This document shows positions 24,792 to 34,723 of a stretch of 64,000 bases of DNA, piece after piece. The stretch is from Melioribacter sp051488685. GTDB taxonomy: Bacteria > Bacteroidota > Ignavibacteria > Ignavibacteriales > Melioribacteraceae. A program made the translations under genes and the position numbers. How positions within the stretch are numbered: position 1 is the first letter of the stretch; each line of letters starts with the position of its first letter. The notes under the pieces are model-generated. The model had not been told where the DNA came from. It saw only the letters and a list, made by a program, of their open reading frames with translations, and made no database searches. The stretch lies in contig NZ_JBPSEH010000001.1 in the NCBI RefSeq assembly GCF_051488685.1, forward strand, positions 186,001 through 250,000. Direction: 5' to 3'.

Positions 24792-26276
24792 TCATAAAAA
24801 TAAAGAATCTTTAATTGTATTTTTAAACTCTTCTGGTTCAAGCGGTTTTATAAGAACCTTAAATACTCCCTGGCGTGTATATTTCCTGGCATTTTCATCG
24901 TCTTGTCCATTCATCATAATAATAAATGGAATATTTTTGTGTGCATCGTGTTTATAAACGGCTTCCACCAGTTGAAACCCTTTCATCAAAGGCATTTCGT
25001 GATTTGCAATAATAACGGCAGGAATTTCTTCCTTTAAAAACTTAATAACGTCGTAGCCATTTTTGACAAGTTTGATTTCGAATTGCGGAAGATTTTCATT
25101 AATCAACTTTGTAATGCAACTGATATCATCTGGATTGTTTTCAACAAGTAAAATTATATATTTGGCTTCGGGCACTGTAAAATGGAATTCGCTTCCTTTT
25201 CCTTCTTCAGAATAGAGCCAGACTTTTCCGTTGTGTTTATCGATTATTTCTTTCATGAGAGTAAGTCCAAGACCGCTCCCTTTTTCACCTTCGGTTCCGG
25301 CCAAAACAAATTTCTGATCGATACGGAACAATTTTGTCTGATTCTCTTCCGAGATGCCAAGTCCTTCGTCCTTAACAACAATTTCGATAATACCTTCTTT
25401 AAAACGCTGCGCCGTAATTTGAACTTCTTTACCTTTGTGAGAATATTTAATTGCATTACTAACCAGAATAACTACAGCCTGCGAGATTAACCGCTCGTCG
25501 GCGAACATATACAAACTGGGAGGTATATCAATATGTATTGAAATGTTCTTGCGTACGGCTTCGCCAGTAAGCGTTGCTATTGCGTTTGCAATTGTAGTTC
25601 TCACATTTAATCTCGAAGCTTCCACTTTTACTCTTCCGGTTTGAAGTCGCGACCAGTCGAGCAGGCAATTAATTAAATTCAATTCGCTCTTAGAAGCTTC
25701 GTAGATGTAACGAATATATTCGTTTCTTTCTTCTTCAGATAAATCCCTCTCGTTCAGAAGAATTTCAGAAAATCCCAGCAGGGTTGTAAATGGTGATTTC
25801 AAGTCGTGCGATATAATCGATATAAATTTGTCCTTATTCTCATTTATTTCTTTTAATCTCCTGTTTTCCGACAGTAGTTCTACTTCCTGCTTTTTAATTT
25901 CAGTAAGGTTGAACACGATAGAATCACGCCTGACTATATTGCCCTCGTTATCTCTTACCGAGCTGACAATTTCTTTCAGATAAAGTGTCGTACTGTTTTT
26001 GCTGAGGCAATGGTATTCGATTTCAAGTTTGTTCAATGAAGAATCGCCATCAAACTCGAGGAACCGATTTCTCAGGTACTCTGAATCTTCTTCGGCAACA
26101 AGTGATAGATGCCCTTCTTTCATTCTTTTCAATTCTTCAACTGTATAGCCTAAAATCAAATTTACGTTATCCGAATAAAATTCAATTTCGCCCTCTTTCC
26201 AGATGCAGATAAAAAAATCACGCGAATTTTTACTAATGTAATTGAGTGTCTCTATGTCCAGAGTGTCGCCTGTCAT
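24792..26276 (-). CDS. PAS histidine kinase with degenerate receiver domain
   Basis: A 494-residue protein from the ATG at 26276, chosen because a -7 promoter element lies just upstream at 26300-26307, inside any longer frame. Residues of about 10-125 form a PAS/PAC domain (FICIWKEGEIEFYSDNVNLILGY). A HisKA domain has FISIISHDLKSPFTTLLG with its phosphorylated His. The HATPase has NAIKYSHKG, DEGLGISEE and GSGLGLTLMKEI. The C-terminal 120 residues look like a receiver, but the phosphoacceptor position reads VIIANHEMP, so Asp is replaced by Asn; the usual Thr is also missing. It is therefore a pseudo-receiver. The kinase is soluble with no membrane segment and heads a five-gene run. Confidence 0.88.
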   Translation of the reverse strand: MTGDTLDIETLNYISKNSRDFFICIWKEGEIEFYSDNVNLILGYTVEELKRMKEGHLSLVAEEDSEYLRNRFLEFDGDSSLNKLEIEYHCLSKNSTTLYLKEIVSSVRDNEGNIVRRDSIVFNLTEIKKQEVELLSENRRLKEINENKDKFISIISHDLKSPFTTLLGFSEILLNERDLSEEERNEYIRYIYEASKSELNLINCLLDWSRLQTGRVKVEASRLNVRTTIANAIATLTGEAVRKNISIHIDIPPSLYMFADERLISQAVVILVSNAIKYSHKGKEVQITAQRFKEGIIEIVVKDEGLGISEENQTKLFRIDQKFVLAGTEGEKGSGLGLTLMKEIIDKHNGKVWLYSEEGKGSEFHFTVPEAKYIILLVENNPDDISCITKLINENLPQFEIKLVKNGYDVIKFLKEEIPAVIIANHEMPLMKGFQLVEAVYKHDAHKNIPFIIMMNGQDDENARKYTRQGVFKVLIKPLEPEEFKNTIKDSLFL

Positions 26277-26299
26277 AAAAGTAATGCTTAATTTTGAAG

Positions 26300-26307
26300 C
26301 AAATATA
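26300..26307 (-). promoter_or_regulatory. -7 promoter element of the histidine kinase operon
   Basis: Minus strand TATATTTG matches TAnnTTTG exactly and lies 23 nt before the ATG at 26276. No good TTG is seen at 19-21 bp spacing, so the -33 element is weak or absent. Confidence 0.5.
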
Positions 26308-26390
26308 AAAAATAATTGCAATTACTTCATTAAGTAACGGAACCTATTTTAATTTGAATGCGTTTATCAAAAAAAAAATTTAACGAAGTT

Positions 26391-28655
26391 ATGAAAAATC
26401 TAATAATTATTTTATTCGTATTATCGTGTGGAATATTTGCACAAAACGGAAAAATTACCGGACGGGTTGTTGATAGAGACACAAAAGAACCTTTACCTGG
26501 AGTAAATATTGTATTAATCGGTACAAATAAAGGAGCTGCCAGCGATGCTGATGGTAATTTTGAGATAGGAAATCTCGAACCTGGCAGATATCAAATAAAA
26601 GCTTCTTTCATAGGCTATGAACCTATAACTAAGTCCGAAATAATCGTAACAAATGTCCGTCCTGCAGAATTATTGATTGAATTGAAACAAAAGGTAATCG
26701 AGATAGAAAGCGTTACAGTAAGCTCAGGTTACTTCAATTCAGATCCGTACGAATTAAATAGCACTGCAAATTTCAGTTACGAAGAAATTCGTCGGGCGCC
26801 GGGTGGTTTTGAAGATGTAATTCGAGCACTTTCTGTACTACCTGGAATTGCACAAGCAAGTCCGGGACGCAACGACCTGATAGTACGCGGTGGAGCTCCA
26901 TCGGAAAATTTATATCTTGTAAACGGATATCCTGTTCAAAACATAAATCATTTCGGAAGTCAGGGCGCCACAGGTGGTCCTTTAAGTTATGTTAATCTTG
27001 ATTTCGTCAGAGAAACAAACTTTTCGACAGGAGGCTTTTCTGTAGCATATGGCGACAAAATTTCATCTGTTTTGAGAATCGATTTAAGAGAGGGACGTAC
27101 TGACCGTCTCGGTGGTAAAGCTACGATCTCTGCCACTCAGTTCGGACTCGACTTCGAAGGTCCTGTATCGGGAAATTCCAGTTTTATAATATCAGCCAGA
27201 AGAAGTTATCTCGACTTCATTTTCGACGCTGCGGGATTTAATTTTGTACCGGAGTACTATGACGCACTCGCTAAATACGACCATAAGATCGACAGCAAAA
27301 ACTCGCTCAGTTTTTTGTTCTTAGGTGCTTTCGACAAAGTTAAATACAACAACAATAACTCCGACGATCTCTACGAAAACTCTCGTATACTCGGTTCGAA
27401 TCAGAATGAGTATTTAACAGGGCTGTCTTACCGTCACATTTACGACAGAGGTTTTTACGATATATCTCTGAGCAGAAATTTTTTTGAGATCAACGCTTCT
27501 CAAAAGGATACGAACTTAACCCCAATTTTTCTAAACAACTCTATTGAAGGCGAAAACACGCTTAAGTTCGATGCTGTTTACAAATTGAACAATCGGTCTG
27601 AAATTAATCTCGGAGTTATATTAAAGTCGGTTAAATTCAAAACGGATATTTTTTTCCCGCAATTTGTAACTTCATACGGCGACACATTAAATGTGGGCGA
27701 ACTGAAATTAAATGAACGTTATAGTAAGTACGCTGGTTACGTACAATATTCTACTACGGCGGGGATGTTTTTATTTAATGTCGGATTGAGAGCAGATTAT
27801 TACAGCTTTTTAACCTCACGATTTTATCTTGCACCCCGCGTCTCTGTTTCTTACATGCTCGACCCAAGTCAGGCAATATCAATATCCGGTGGAGTTTACT
27901 ATCAAAGCCCTTCGTATATATGGCTGGCAGGTTCAGAAGAAAACAAGAGCTTACGTGCAATCAGAGCAAACCAGTTGATTGCCGGTTACGAATTAAAATT
28001 AAGAGATGACATGCGATTAAAAGCAGAAGCATATTATAAATATTATAACGACTACCCGGTCAGTAAACTGCGACCTTATTTGATACTTACAAACACAGGA
28101 GCTGGCTTTGGTGGTAGTACCGATAATTTTTCTTCATTTGCTTTAGAAACGCTTGTCAGTTCAGGAAAAGGATTTGCAAGAGGCATCGAAGTCTCTATAC
28201 AGAAGAAATCTTCCGATATTCCTCACTATGGTATATTAAGCGTAACGTGGAACGAATCTATTTTTACTGCACTCGATGGAGTTGAAAGACCCGGCAAATA
28301 CGACCAGAAATGGATAATAAATCTAAGTGGTGGATATATCTTTAACTCAACTTTAGAAGGCTCGTTGAAATTCCGATTTGCCACTGGAAATCCTTATACG
28401 CCTTTTGAACCAGACGGCAAACAGTTAGTTGAAAAATATAATTCACTCAGATTCAAACCTTTTCACTCTCTCGATATAAGAGTCGACAAAAGATGGTATT
28501 TCGAAAACTTTGCATTAATTACTTATATCGACATTCAAAATATCTATAACAACAAAAGTTCAAATGAAATTAGCTGGGACGATAGAAAAAAGGAAGTCGA
28601 TGTACAATCTTCTATTGGAATTTTACCCTCGATCGGTATCAGTCTTGAATTTTAA
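26391..28655 (+). CDS. TonB-dependent receptor with CarboxypepD-regulatory-like domain
   Basis: A 754-residue outer-membrane transporter from the ATG at 26391, where a signal peptide begins (MKNLIIILFVLSCGIFAQ); an upstream ATG at 26358 adds 11 residues before it. Residues of about 22-105 form the carboxypeptidase-regulatory-like beta domain (GKITGRVVDRDTKEPLPG). A plug follows (PGGFEDVIRALSVLPGI, LIVRGGAPSENLYLVNGYP), then a barrel ending with an aromatic residue (GISLEF). It lies 61 nt upstream of a pectate lyase gene on the same strand, so pectic oligosaccharide uptake is a reasonable inference. No SusD partner is present. Confidence 0.88.
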   Translation: MKNLIIILFVLSCGIFAQNGKITGRVVDRDTKEPLPGVNIVLIGTNKGAASDADGNFEIGNLEPGRYQIKASFIGYEPITKSEIIVTNVRPAELLIELKQKVIEIESVTVSSGYFNSDPYELNSTANFSYEEIRRAPGGFEDVIRALSVLPGIAQASPGRNDLIVRGGAPSENLYLVNGYPVQNINHFGSQGATGGPLSYVNLDFVRETNFSTGGFSVAYGDKISSVLRIDLREGRTDRLGGKATISATQFGLDFEGPVSGNSSFIISARRSYLDFIFDAAGFNFVPEYYDALAKYDHKIDSKNSLSFLFLGAFDKVKYNNNNSDDLYENSRILGSNQNEYLTGLSYRHIYDRGFYDISLSRNFFEINASQKDTNLTPIFLNNSIEGENTLKFDAVYKLNNRSEINLGVILKSVKFKTDIFFPQFVTSYGDTLNVGELKLNERYSKYAGYVQYSTTAGMFLFNVGLRADYYSFLTSRFYLAPRVSVSYMLDPSQAISISGGVYYQSPSYIWLAGSEENKSLRAIRANQLIAGYELKLRDDMRLKAEAYYKYYNDYPVSKLRPYLILTNTGAGFGGSTDNFSSFALETLVSSGKGFARGIEVSIQKKSSDIPHYGILSVTWNESIFTALDGVERPGKYDQKWIINLSGGYIFNSTLEGSLKFRFATGNPYTPFEPDGKQLVEKYNSLRFKPFHSLDIRVDKRWYFENFALITYIDIQNIYNNKSSNEISWDDRKKEVDVQSSIGILPSIGISLEF

Positions 28656-28716
28656 GTACTTGTTATAGTGATTTCTGCGAATTAAATTTAATCGTCCAAT
28701 TAAATTTAATTCAGCA

Positions 28717-30588
28717 ATGAAAAAGTTAATCCCGATATTTTTATTTCTAAGTTTTCAGTTGATATTTTCTCAGGAAACAATAATTCAGGAAAATGAAATC
28801 GGTTTTTGTTCAGTAGATGGTAAAATCGACAGTAGCGTTTCGGGTTATACAGGAGAAGGCTATGCAGATACGGACTTTGGCATTGGTAAAAGCATCAGCT
28901 GGCAAATTTATGTTTCGGAGAATAAAGAATATTCTTTCATCTGGCGTTATGCAGTTGGTGGCACCGACGATCGGAATGCTCGACTTGTAATCGATGGCAA
29001 CGTAATTATTGATACAGTCTACTTCCCCACCACGGTCGACTGGAAAAACTGGCGGGAATCTGATACTCTAAAAGTTTTTCTCCTAAGCGGAAGTCACAAA
29101 ATTCGAATTGAAGCATTAGCCGAAAAAGGGCTTGGCAATTACGATTATTTTAAGATCTTAGGTGGTGAAATTTTACCAGACAACTGTACGCCATCTTACA
29201 CAGTAAACATAAATACAAATAACTTAGAGTGGGGAACTGTTTCGTATACACCCGTAAAAGACTATTACGATGCCGGTACAGAAATTACACTCACGGCACA
29301 TCCAAACCCGGGCTATTTTCTCGATTGCTGGATGGGAACTCACACATCTAATGACTCGATATTTACATTTAAAATTGAGCAGAATGTCGAAGTTACTGCA
29401 CGTTTCCTGCCTTCGGGAATTCAACAGGACACTAACTTAATCGGCTATGCCGGTATTCTGGACGACAGAGGAACCACGTTTACGTTAATCGGCGGGGCAC
29501 TCGGGGATACAGTAACAGCTCGTTCGCTCGACGACCTGAAAAAATATCTTGGAAGCCCACAACCTTATTATGTCCAATTTGAAGGTATGCTCGAAGGAGA
29601 AGATGTTGTCACTGTTACTTCCGATAAAACATTAATTGGTACTGGAGTGGTAAATTATCTGAAAGGGATTGAACTTTCAATCAACAACGCGCGGAATGTT
29701 ATTGTGAAGAATATTACAATTTCGCATGTAAAACCTCAGGATGCGCTGGAAATAAACGGGAAATCGCAAAATATATGGATTGACCATTGCGAATTTTTCT
29801 CCGATAGAAATCACGGTATCGATTATTACGATGGATTGCTCGACATTAAAAACGAATCTTCATTTATTACCGTCTCCTGGTCACACTTTCACGACCATTA
29901 TAAAACCATACTTATTAGTTCGGGAGATGAACAATATGCCGACACAGTTATACGCGTGACCTTCCACCACAATTTATTTGATAATTGCGAGTCGAGACTT
30001 CCAAGTATTCGATTCGGTAGAGCTCATATTTTCAATAATTATTATAAGAATTGTAATACTGCAATCAATACAAGAATGGGTGCCTGGGTTAGAGTAGAAA
30101 ACAATTATTTTGAAAATGTCGGCAAAGCAGTTATGTCCGATTACAGTGTAGAAAAAGGCTATGCATTACTTTTTAACAATTACCTCGTAAATTCAAGTAT
30201 CCTTGCAGTCGATGGTTGCAACTATGAAGTACCATATAATTATACACCTGACGACCCCGAAATATTACCAGCTATAATTCAGAATTCTGTTATCACTGAT
30301 ATCGTTATGGAAAATCCATCTAATTTTGATATTGAATGTTATCCCAATCCATTTAATCCCTCAACGACAATAAAGTATTACCTGCCAGAAAATTCGTTTG
30401 TCGAATTAAAAGTTTATGATTTACTTGGTAGAGAGTTGAAAACGTTAATTAGCGAGCACCAAATCAAAGGGAATCACACCTATAGATTGTCGATGAACGA
30501 ATTTGGTAAATCAGCTTCGTCACTTTATTTATGCAGACTTAATGCCGGCAAGTATTCAAAGACAATAAAACTCCTTTTGCTGAAATGA
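28717..30588 (+). CDS. Secreted pectate lyase (PL1) with CBM35-like domain and type IX sorting tail
   Basis: A 623-residue secreted enzyme that cleaves polygalacturonate by beta-elimination. Order: signal peptide 1-18; a CBM35-like carbohydrate-binding domain at about 25-145 (GYTGEGYADTDFG, SGSHKIRIEALAEKG); a bacterial repeat of InlB/Flg_new type at about 150-230 (GTEITLTAHPNPGYFLDCW); a PL1 parallel beta-helix at about 240-525 with NIWIDHCEF, the calcium/arginine region RVTFHHNLFDN and SRLPSIRFG; and a type IX secretion C-terminal domain of about 85 residues starting CYPNPFNPSTTIKYY. The tail suits cell-surface anchoring or release through the T9SS. The neighbouring TonB receptor and two downstream GH2 genes suggest a pectin-use region. 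Confidence 0.93.
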   Translation: MKKLIPIFLFLSFQLIFSQETIIQENEIGFCSVDGKIDSSVSGYTGEGYADTDFGIGKSISWQIYVSENKEYSFIWRYAVGGTDDRNARLVIDGNVIIDTVYFPTTVDWKNWRESDTLKVFLLSGSHKIRIEALAEKGLGNYDYFKILGGEILPDNCTPSYTVNINTNNLEWGTVSYTPVKDYYDAGTEITLTAHPNPGYFLDCWMGTHTSNDSIFTFKIEQNVEVTARFLPSGIQQDTNLIGYAGILDDRGTTFTLIGGALGDTVTARSLDDLKKYLGSPQPYYVQFEGMLEGEDVVTVTSDKTLIGTGVVNYLKGIELSINNARNVIVKNITISHVKPQDALEINGKSQNIWIDHCEFFSDRNHGIDYYDGLLDIKNESSFITVSWSHFHDHYKTILISSGDEQYADTVIRVTFHHNLFDNCESRLPSIRFGRAHIFNNYYKNCNTAINTRMGAWVRVENNYFENVGKAVMSDYSVEKGYALLFNNYLVNSSILAVDGCNYEVPYNYTPDDPEILPAIIQNSVITDIVMENPSNFDIECYPNPFNPSTTIKYYLPENSFVELKVYDLLGRELKTLISEHQIKGNHTYRLSMNEFGKSASSLYLCRLNAGKYSKTIKLLLLK

Positions 30589-30613
30589 TAGTTCGTTTAG
30601 CTTTTTCTACGCA

Positions 30614-31270
30614 TTAATATTCGATGTAGTATGCAAGCAATCCAACAATAATTAATATAAGCCCAGTAAACAATTTATCGTGGTGTTCGAGGAATTCCCA
30701 TTTAAGTTTATTCATTCCTTTTCCAACCAGATAAACGAGTAGCATCATAAAGAAGACAGTTACAAAAAAGTAGACTACCGATACGATAGCAATCCCGCTC
30801 CAGCCCATCCTTCCGGCACTTAAATAATATATTTCAATTTCAAGGCACGGCGAAAAGAACATGGCAATCATTAAAGTAAGCACAATTGATCTTTTATTCT
30901 TTTTCTTATCGATTATATGATCGATATCAATGTGATGATGTTTGTGAGGATGTTTGATAAATTTATGGCGATATTCGAGTGATAAGTAAATTAGTCCGAG
31001 AAATATCAACACAGCAGGAGCAAAAAAATGTGTAATCAGATGATACGATTCCGAAAGCTTGTATCCAACAATTCCCACAACAATACCGATGATTACAGTA
31101 CTTAAAGTGTGGGAGAAACCCGTTACTGCAGTAATTTTAAGAGTTTCCTTCTGTGACCATTTTTCAGCTTTTCCTATTGTTACCAGTGGCAACCAGTGGC
31201 TCGGAATCAAAGCATGAGCCAGACTCAACAACAGACTTCCCAGAAAAATTTGTATGTAAGGATTCATCAA
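30614..31270 (-). CDS. NicO/UreH-like membrane protein with His-rich loop
   Basis: A 218-residue integral membrane protein with about six hydrophobic segments. The start FLGSLLLSLAHALIPSHWLPL and the segment GFSHTLSTVIIGI resemble the NicO/RcnA and UreH-type metal transporters, where His in the first helices binds Ni or Co. A cytoplasmic loop at about residues 108-120 is rich in His and Asp (KHPHKHHHIDIDH), as in RcnA and HupE proteins. Metal specificity cannot be read. It is a single gene converging on the pectate lyase gene, with an 86-nt gap to the DUF6544-like gene upstream. Confidence 0.65.
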   Translation of the reverse strand: MMNPYIQIFLGSLLLSLAHALIPSHWLPLVTIGKAEKWSQKETLKITAVTGFSHTLSTVIIGIVVGIVGYKLSESYHLITHFFAPAVLIFLGLIYLSLEYRHKFIKHPHKHHHIDIDHIIDKKKNKRSIVLTLMIAMFFSPCLEIEIYYLSAGRMGWSGIAIVSVVYFFVTVFFMMLLVYLVGKGMNKLKWEFLEHHDKLFTGLILIIVGLLAYYIEY

Positions 31271-31356
31271 TCACTATTTTTTTTGAACGTAATAATACAC
31301 AATTAAATATTAACTCCGTCGGATTAGATGCAATGGACAGAATAAATATTCAAAAA

Positions 31357-32472
31357 CTATTTTTCGGATGAGAATGATTTCACATTATAATCGACATTTT
31401 TAACATACATCTTAGCATAAATAAATTTTCCATCGGGTTCATGCCAGACAGCCTCGCCGTAGGACGCAAGTTTTACATCCCCAAAATTGCGATAATTTTT
31501 GACAGGAGTACTCCATTTGTAATTCCTGTATGTTTTACCATCACTCGATTCGTATCTGTCGCTGGATTCGAAATTAACGAGTTCACCTTTTGCATTGAAA
31601 TAGAGTCGGGCTTTTATTTTACTACCAGCATTTTCAAAAACCGCATCTACAGTAAGCGAATCAATGGGAAACCATTTAATTTTTCTATCGATTAAAGCGC
31701 CCGGTGCAAGAAGGCAAAGGTCGTTGAACATAGTTACGGTTTCGCTTTTATTCATAATATCACCTTTTGCTTCGGCAACATTAAAAAATGACGCAAGCCT
31801 GATCCTCATAATAGCATTTGAATCGATATAAGTATGCAGGCCTTCGAAAGGAATGCCATAAAGTGAAGACCGAATTAAATAAATACGTGCCGGACTATCA
31901 ATAAAATTGTATTGTACAGAAGTGTATTTAAGAAATTTCGAATCGGGTGAAGTTTTTATTTCCCCTTCGGTTACGGCTTTGAAATTGTAAACGCGCGGTT
32001 TTCCAACTACGCCCGTATATAACAAATATTTCTTTACAGGCAAAGGCAAATGTTCAATGTTGGAAGAAGTCACAATCAACTTTTGTCCGCTTGAAGAAAT
32101 TCTTTTGAGTGCTTCTGTCTTGAATTCGGCTTTAAAACCGACTGGCAAACTATCTGCAGCAATCACAATTACTGGAACAATCAAAATAAGATTGACTAAC
32201 GTGCCGTATTTTGCATCCCGCCAGTACTTGAAAATTAGAAACTGCGAAATTGCAATGCCCGCTGAACACACCACCCACCATAAATAAAAATCTTGCGAAT
32301 ATAATATCGCTGCAGACAGAAACAGAATTGTTGCTATTAACCATAACAATCCGTCCCGCTTCGAAATGTGACTCTTTAACTGCTCAACTTTTGCAAGATT
32401 AAAGGCTTTTATAAAACCGAATAGATGAATTATACCGTGGAAACTCAATATTATCAATACAAATGTGCGCAT
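31357..32472 (-). CDS. Membrane-anchored DUF6544-like protein
   Basis: A 371-residue protein with four or so N-terminal hydrophobic helices (residues 1-110, for example VLIILSFHGIIHLFGFIKAF and YGTLVNLILIVPVIVIAAD) and a soluble C-terminal domain. The latter includes LPLPVKKYLLYTGVVGKP, YGIPFEGLHTYIDSNAIMRI and the metal- or ligand-like region GDIMNKSETVTMFNDLCLLAPGAL, which I associate with the DUF6544 family. The function is unknown. Its start codon lies 10 nt past a heptamer repeat array that replaces any Shine-Dalgarno sequence, so its translation may depend on the repeat. Confidence 0.65.
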   Translation of the reverse strand: MRTFVLIILSFHGIIHLFGFIKAFNLAKVEQLKSHISKRDGLLWLIATILFLSAAILYSQDFYLWWVVCSAGIAISQFLIFKYWRDAKYGTLVNLILIVPVIVIAADSLPVGFKAEFKTEALKRISSSGQKLIVTSSNIEHLPLPVKKYLLYTGVVGKPRVYNFKAVTEGEIKTSPDSKFLKYTSVQYNFIDSPARIYLIRSSLYGIPFEGLHTYIDSNAIMRIRLASFFNVAEAKGDIMNKSETVTMFNDLCLLAPGALIDRKIKWFPIDSLTVDAVFENAGSKIKARLYFNAKGELVNFESSDRYESSDGKTYRNYKWSTPVKNYRNFGDVKLASYGEAVWHEPDGKFIYAKMYVKNVDYNVKSFSSEK

Positions 32473-32481
32473 GTGATTTTT

Positions 32482-32642
32482 GTTCGTTGTTCTTAGTTCT
32501 TTGTTCGTTGTTCTTTGTTCTTTGTTCGTAGTTCGTTGTTCGTTGTTCTTTGTTCTTTGTTCTTTGTTCGTTGTTCGTTGTTCGTTGTTCGTTGTTCTTT
32601 GTTCTTTGTTCGTTGTTCTTGGTTTTTGGTTATTGGTTTTGA
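32482..32642. repeat. Heptanucleotide tandem repeat between two genes (~20 units)
   Basis: About 20 uninterrupted GTTCNNN units (mostly GTTCGTT and GTTCTTT) at 32482-32621, plus three degenerate ones to 32642. The array fills the complete gap between the GH2 gene (its stop codon lies in the 22nd unit) and the DUF6544-like gene. It belongs to the same family as the repeat in rpiA. Confidence 0.95.
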
Positions 32643-34468
32643 ATTTTGTCGTAAAAGTTTTTCAGTATGAAAAAAGCTTTCTTTTTAATACCGGAGCTGG
32701 AAACCAGACCTTTTCTGTTCCAGAAATTCTGGTAAACTGGATGTTGTCTTCTCGGCGAGCGAAAATCCACAAGAATCCATGGAGTCATTCCTTTTATTTG
32801 TTTTTGTTTACTGATCATTTCAATTTGTTTTTTGTAGAAATAGGCTTGATGTTCTTCCGACCAGACAGTAAGGTTATCAGCGTTGTAACCCTGCAATGCG
32901 CCCGCACCTGTTTCGCTTATTAATACGGGTTTATCGTAACCGAATACCCAATTAATTTTGCTGCACTTGTCGGGTTTGCCGTCGTACCATCCAATATATT
33001 CATTGAACGACAACACGTCGAGATATTTTCCAAGTGGATCGTCAACAACGTAAGTAAATGGTTCGTTATCTCGACGATGAACTTCGAGCGCGGCAGATAT
33101 CAATCTACTGCCGTCGAGTTCTCTGGCTCTTTCTGCAAGTTTACTCATAAATCGAATTCGCTCTTCAGTTACGGGCGTTTCGTTACCCATCGACCAGATG
33201 ATTACATTTGCGCGGTTTCTATCCCTGACGATCATCTCTTCGAGCTGGCTCATTGCATTCTGGAAAGTAGATTCGTTTTCCCATTGAATTGTCCAGTAGA
33301 CCGGAATTTCTTCCCATACGAGGAGTCCTAACTTTTCAGCTGTTCTAACCATATACTCGTTATGAGGATAGTGAGCCAGGCGTACGTAATTACAATTGAG
33401 CTCCTTTGCCCAGTTGAGCAGCATCAGGGCTTCGGCTTCGCTATATGCCCTGCCAGTTTTTAACGGATTCTCTTCGTGTATACATATGCCTCGTAAAAAT
33501 ATCGACTTGCCGTTCAACAATATGTCAGTACCTTTAACGGCAATTGTACGGAATCCAATTTTATCTTTCAGCGTATCAGTTTCCGTCTCGATTTTCACAT
33601 CATAAATAAATGGATTTTCGGGACTCCATAAATTCAGGTTTTTTACGCGTATCTTAAATTCAGCATATCCATTTTCATCGGTTTTGAATTTATGCTTAAC
33701 ACTTGCCTCTGCGATTGTGATAATTCCGTTTTGCTCAAATTTGCTTCCGTCGAGTTGTACAAAACCTTCAATCAGTTCGGGATCGCTATTATTCAATTGC
33801 AATTTGAAATCACGAATAAACGTATCGTTGGTTTCTATCAGATAAACGTCACGAGTTATTCCTCCGTAGTTCCACCAGTCGGTATTGACTGTTGGCACTC
33901 CGTCCATTCTCCTTTTATTATCAACTTTTACAACGACAAAATTACTGCCTTCATTTAACAGTTCGGTCACTTCAAAATTAAACGGGGTAAAACCACCGAT
34001 ATGAACGCCGAGTTTTTTGCCGTTTAAATAAACGTGCGCTTCATAATTGACAGCACAAAAGTAGAGAAAATATCGTTTGCCAGCTTTTTTCTTTATTTGA
34101 AAATCTCTTTTGAACCAGACCGTTCCTTCATAAAGTTTAAGTTCGTTTACCTGAGAATTCCAGTCGCCGGGGATTGTCATCGCAGGAGCTAAATCGAAAT
34201 CATATTCGACCCGATCAGTTTTATCGACTGGTTTTCTGTTCGAATAAAATCCGCCTGTACGATCGCCTATTTCATCGTACGGCTGACGCCTGTAATTATA
34301 AAAGCCGTTTTCATACGGGTCGATAATATAATTCCATCTTCCATTCAGTGAAGTCAATTCTCTGTTGATTACATTCGTAATTAGATCGGTTTTGCAGGTA
34401 TTTTTATTCTGTGAATGCATCGAAGAAAATAAAAGGAAAACAAGCAGAAGGGTTGCAAAGCGCTTCAT
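32630..34468 (-). CDS. Exported GH2 beta-glucuronidase-like enzyme
   Basis: A 612-residue glycoside hydrolase of family 2, with a signal peptide (about 1-19). It has a sugar-binding jelly roll (40-215), an immunoglobulin-like domain (to about 310) and a TIM barrel. The catalytic acid is E430 in the GNE motif and the nucleophile is E519 (ISETG). The motif N584-x-K586-G (NRKG) matches the N-x-K uronic acid clamp of bacterial beta-glucuronidases, so glucuronide or galacturonide substrates are likely. The last codons run into the heptamer repeat. It lies next to a second GH2 gene on the same strand (255 nt apart). Substrate is inferred; pectin side chains are plausible given the nearby pectate lyase. 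Confidence 0.9.
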   Translation of the reverse strand: MKRFATLLLVFLLFSSMHSQNKNTCKTDLITNVINRELTSLNGRWNYIIDPYENGFYNYRRQPYDEIGDRTGGFYSNRKPVDKTDRVEYDFDLAPAMTIPGDWNSQVNELKLYEGTVWFKRDFQIKKKAGKRYFLYFCAVNYEAHVYLNGKKLGVHIGGFTPFNFEVTELLNEGSNFVVVKVDNKRRMDGVPTVNTDWWNYGGITRDVYLIETNDTFIRDFKLQLNNSDPELIEGFVQLDGSKFEQNGIITIAEASVKHKFKTDENGYAEFKIRVKNLNLWSPENPFIYDVKIETETDTLKDKIGFRTIAVKGTDILLNGKSIFLRGICIHEENPLKTGRAYSEAEALMLLNWAKELNCNYVRLAHYPHNEYMVRTAEKLGLLVWEEIPVYWTIQWENESTFQNAMSQLEEMIVRDRNRANVIIWSMGNETPVTEERIRFMSKLAERARELDGSRLISAALEVHRRDNEPFTYVVDDPLGKYLDVLSFNEYIGWYDGKPDKCSKINWVFGYDKPVLISETGAGALQGYNADNLTVWSEEHQAYFYKKQIEMISKQKQIKGMTPWILVDFRSPRRQHPVYQNFWNRKGLVSSSGIKKKAFFILKNFYDKIQNQ

Positions 34469-34622
34469 CTAATCCTCTTTTCTTTTTATGTAAAAATGAC
34501 GAATGTTAATATAACCAATTTATCTTTTAATTAAGTTAATATGAGTCGGATTGACCCTCGTTCTTTTCAAGGAATAGAAGACAATAGCAATTGATTGATT
34601 AATCATTTTTATCTTAAAGAAG

Positions 34623-34643
34623 AAGTCAATGAATAATTGACTT
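34623..34643. promoter_or_regulatory. 8-bp hairpin between the two GH2 genes
   Basis: AAGTCAAT-GAATA-ATTGACTT is a perfect inverted repeat in the 255-nt gap. On the minus strand it is followed by a mixed T/C tract, not a clean U-run, so it could be a weak terminator or an operator. Nothing else is recognisable in this gap. Confidence 0.3.
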
Positions 34644-34723
34644 ATCTTCTGTCCTCGAGTGAATTTATAACAAATCAACAATATAAAACAACGCAGAAAG
34701 TATGTTGCTCCAGATAATATTTT

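Noticed and set aside
32480..32923. 147-codon plus-strand frame rich in FVVLCSLF repeats
   Set aside because: It is a readout of the heptamer repeat followed by antisense to the GH2 gene.
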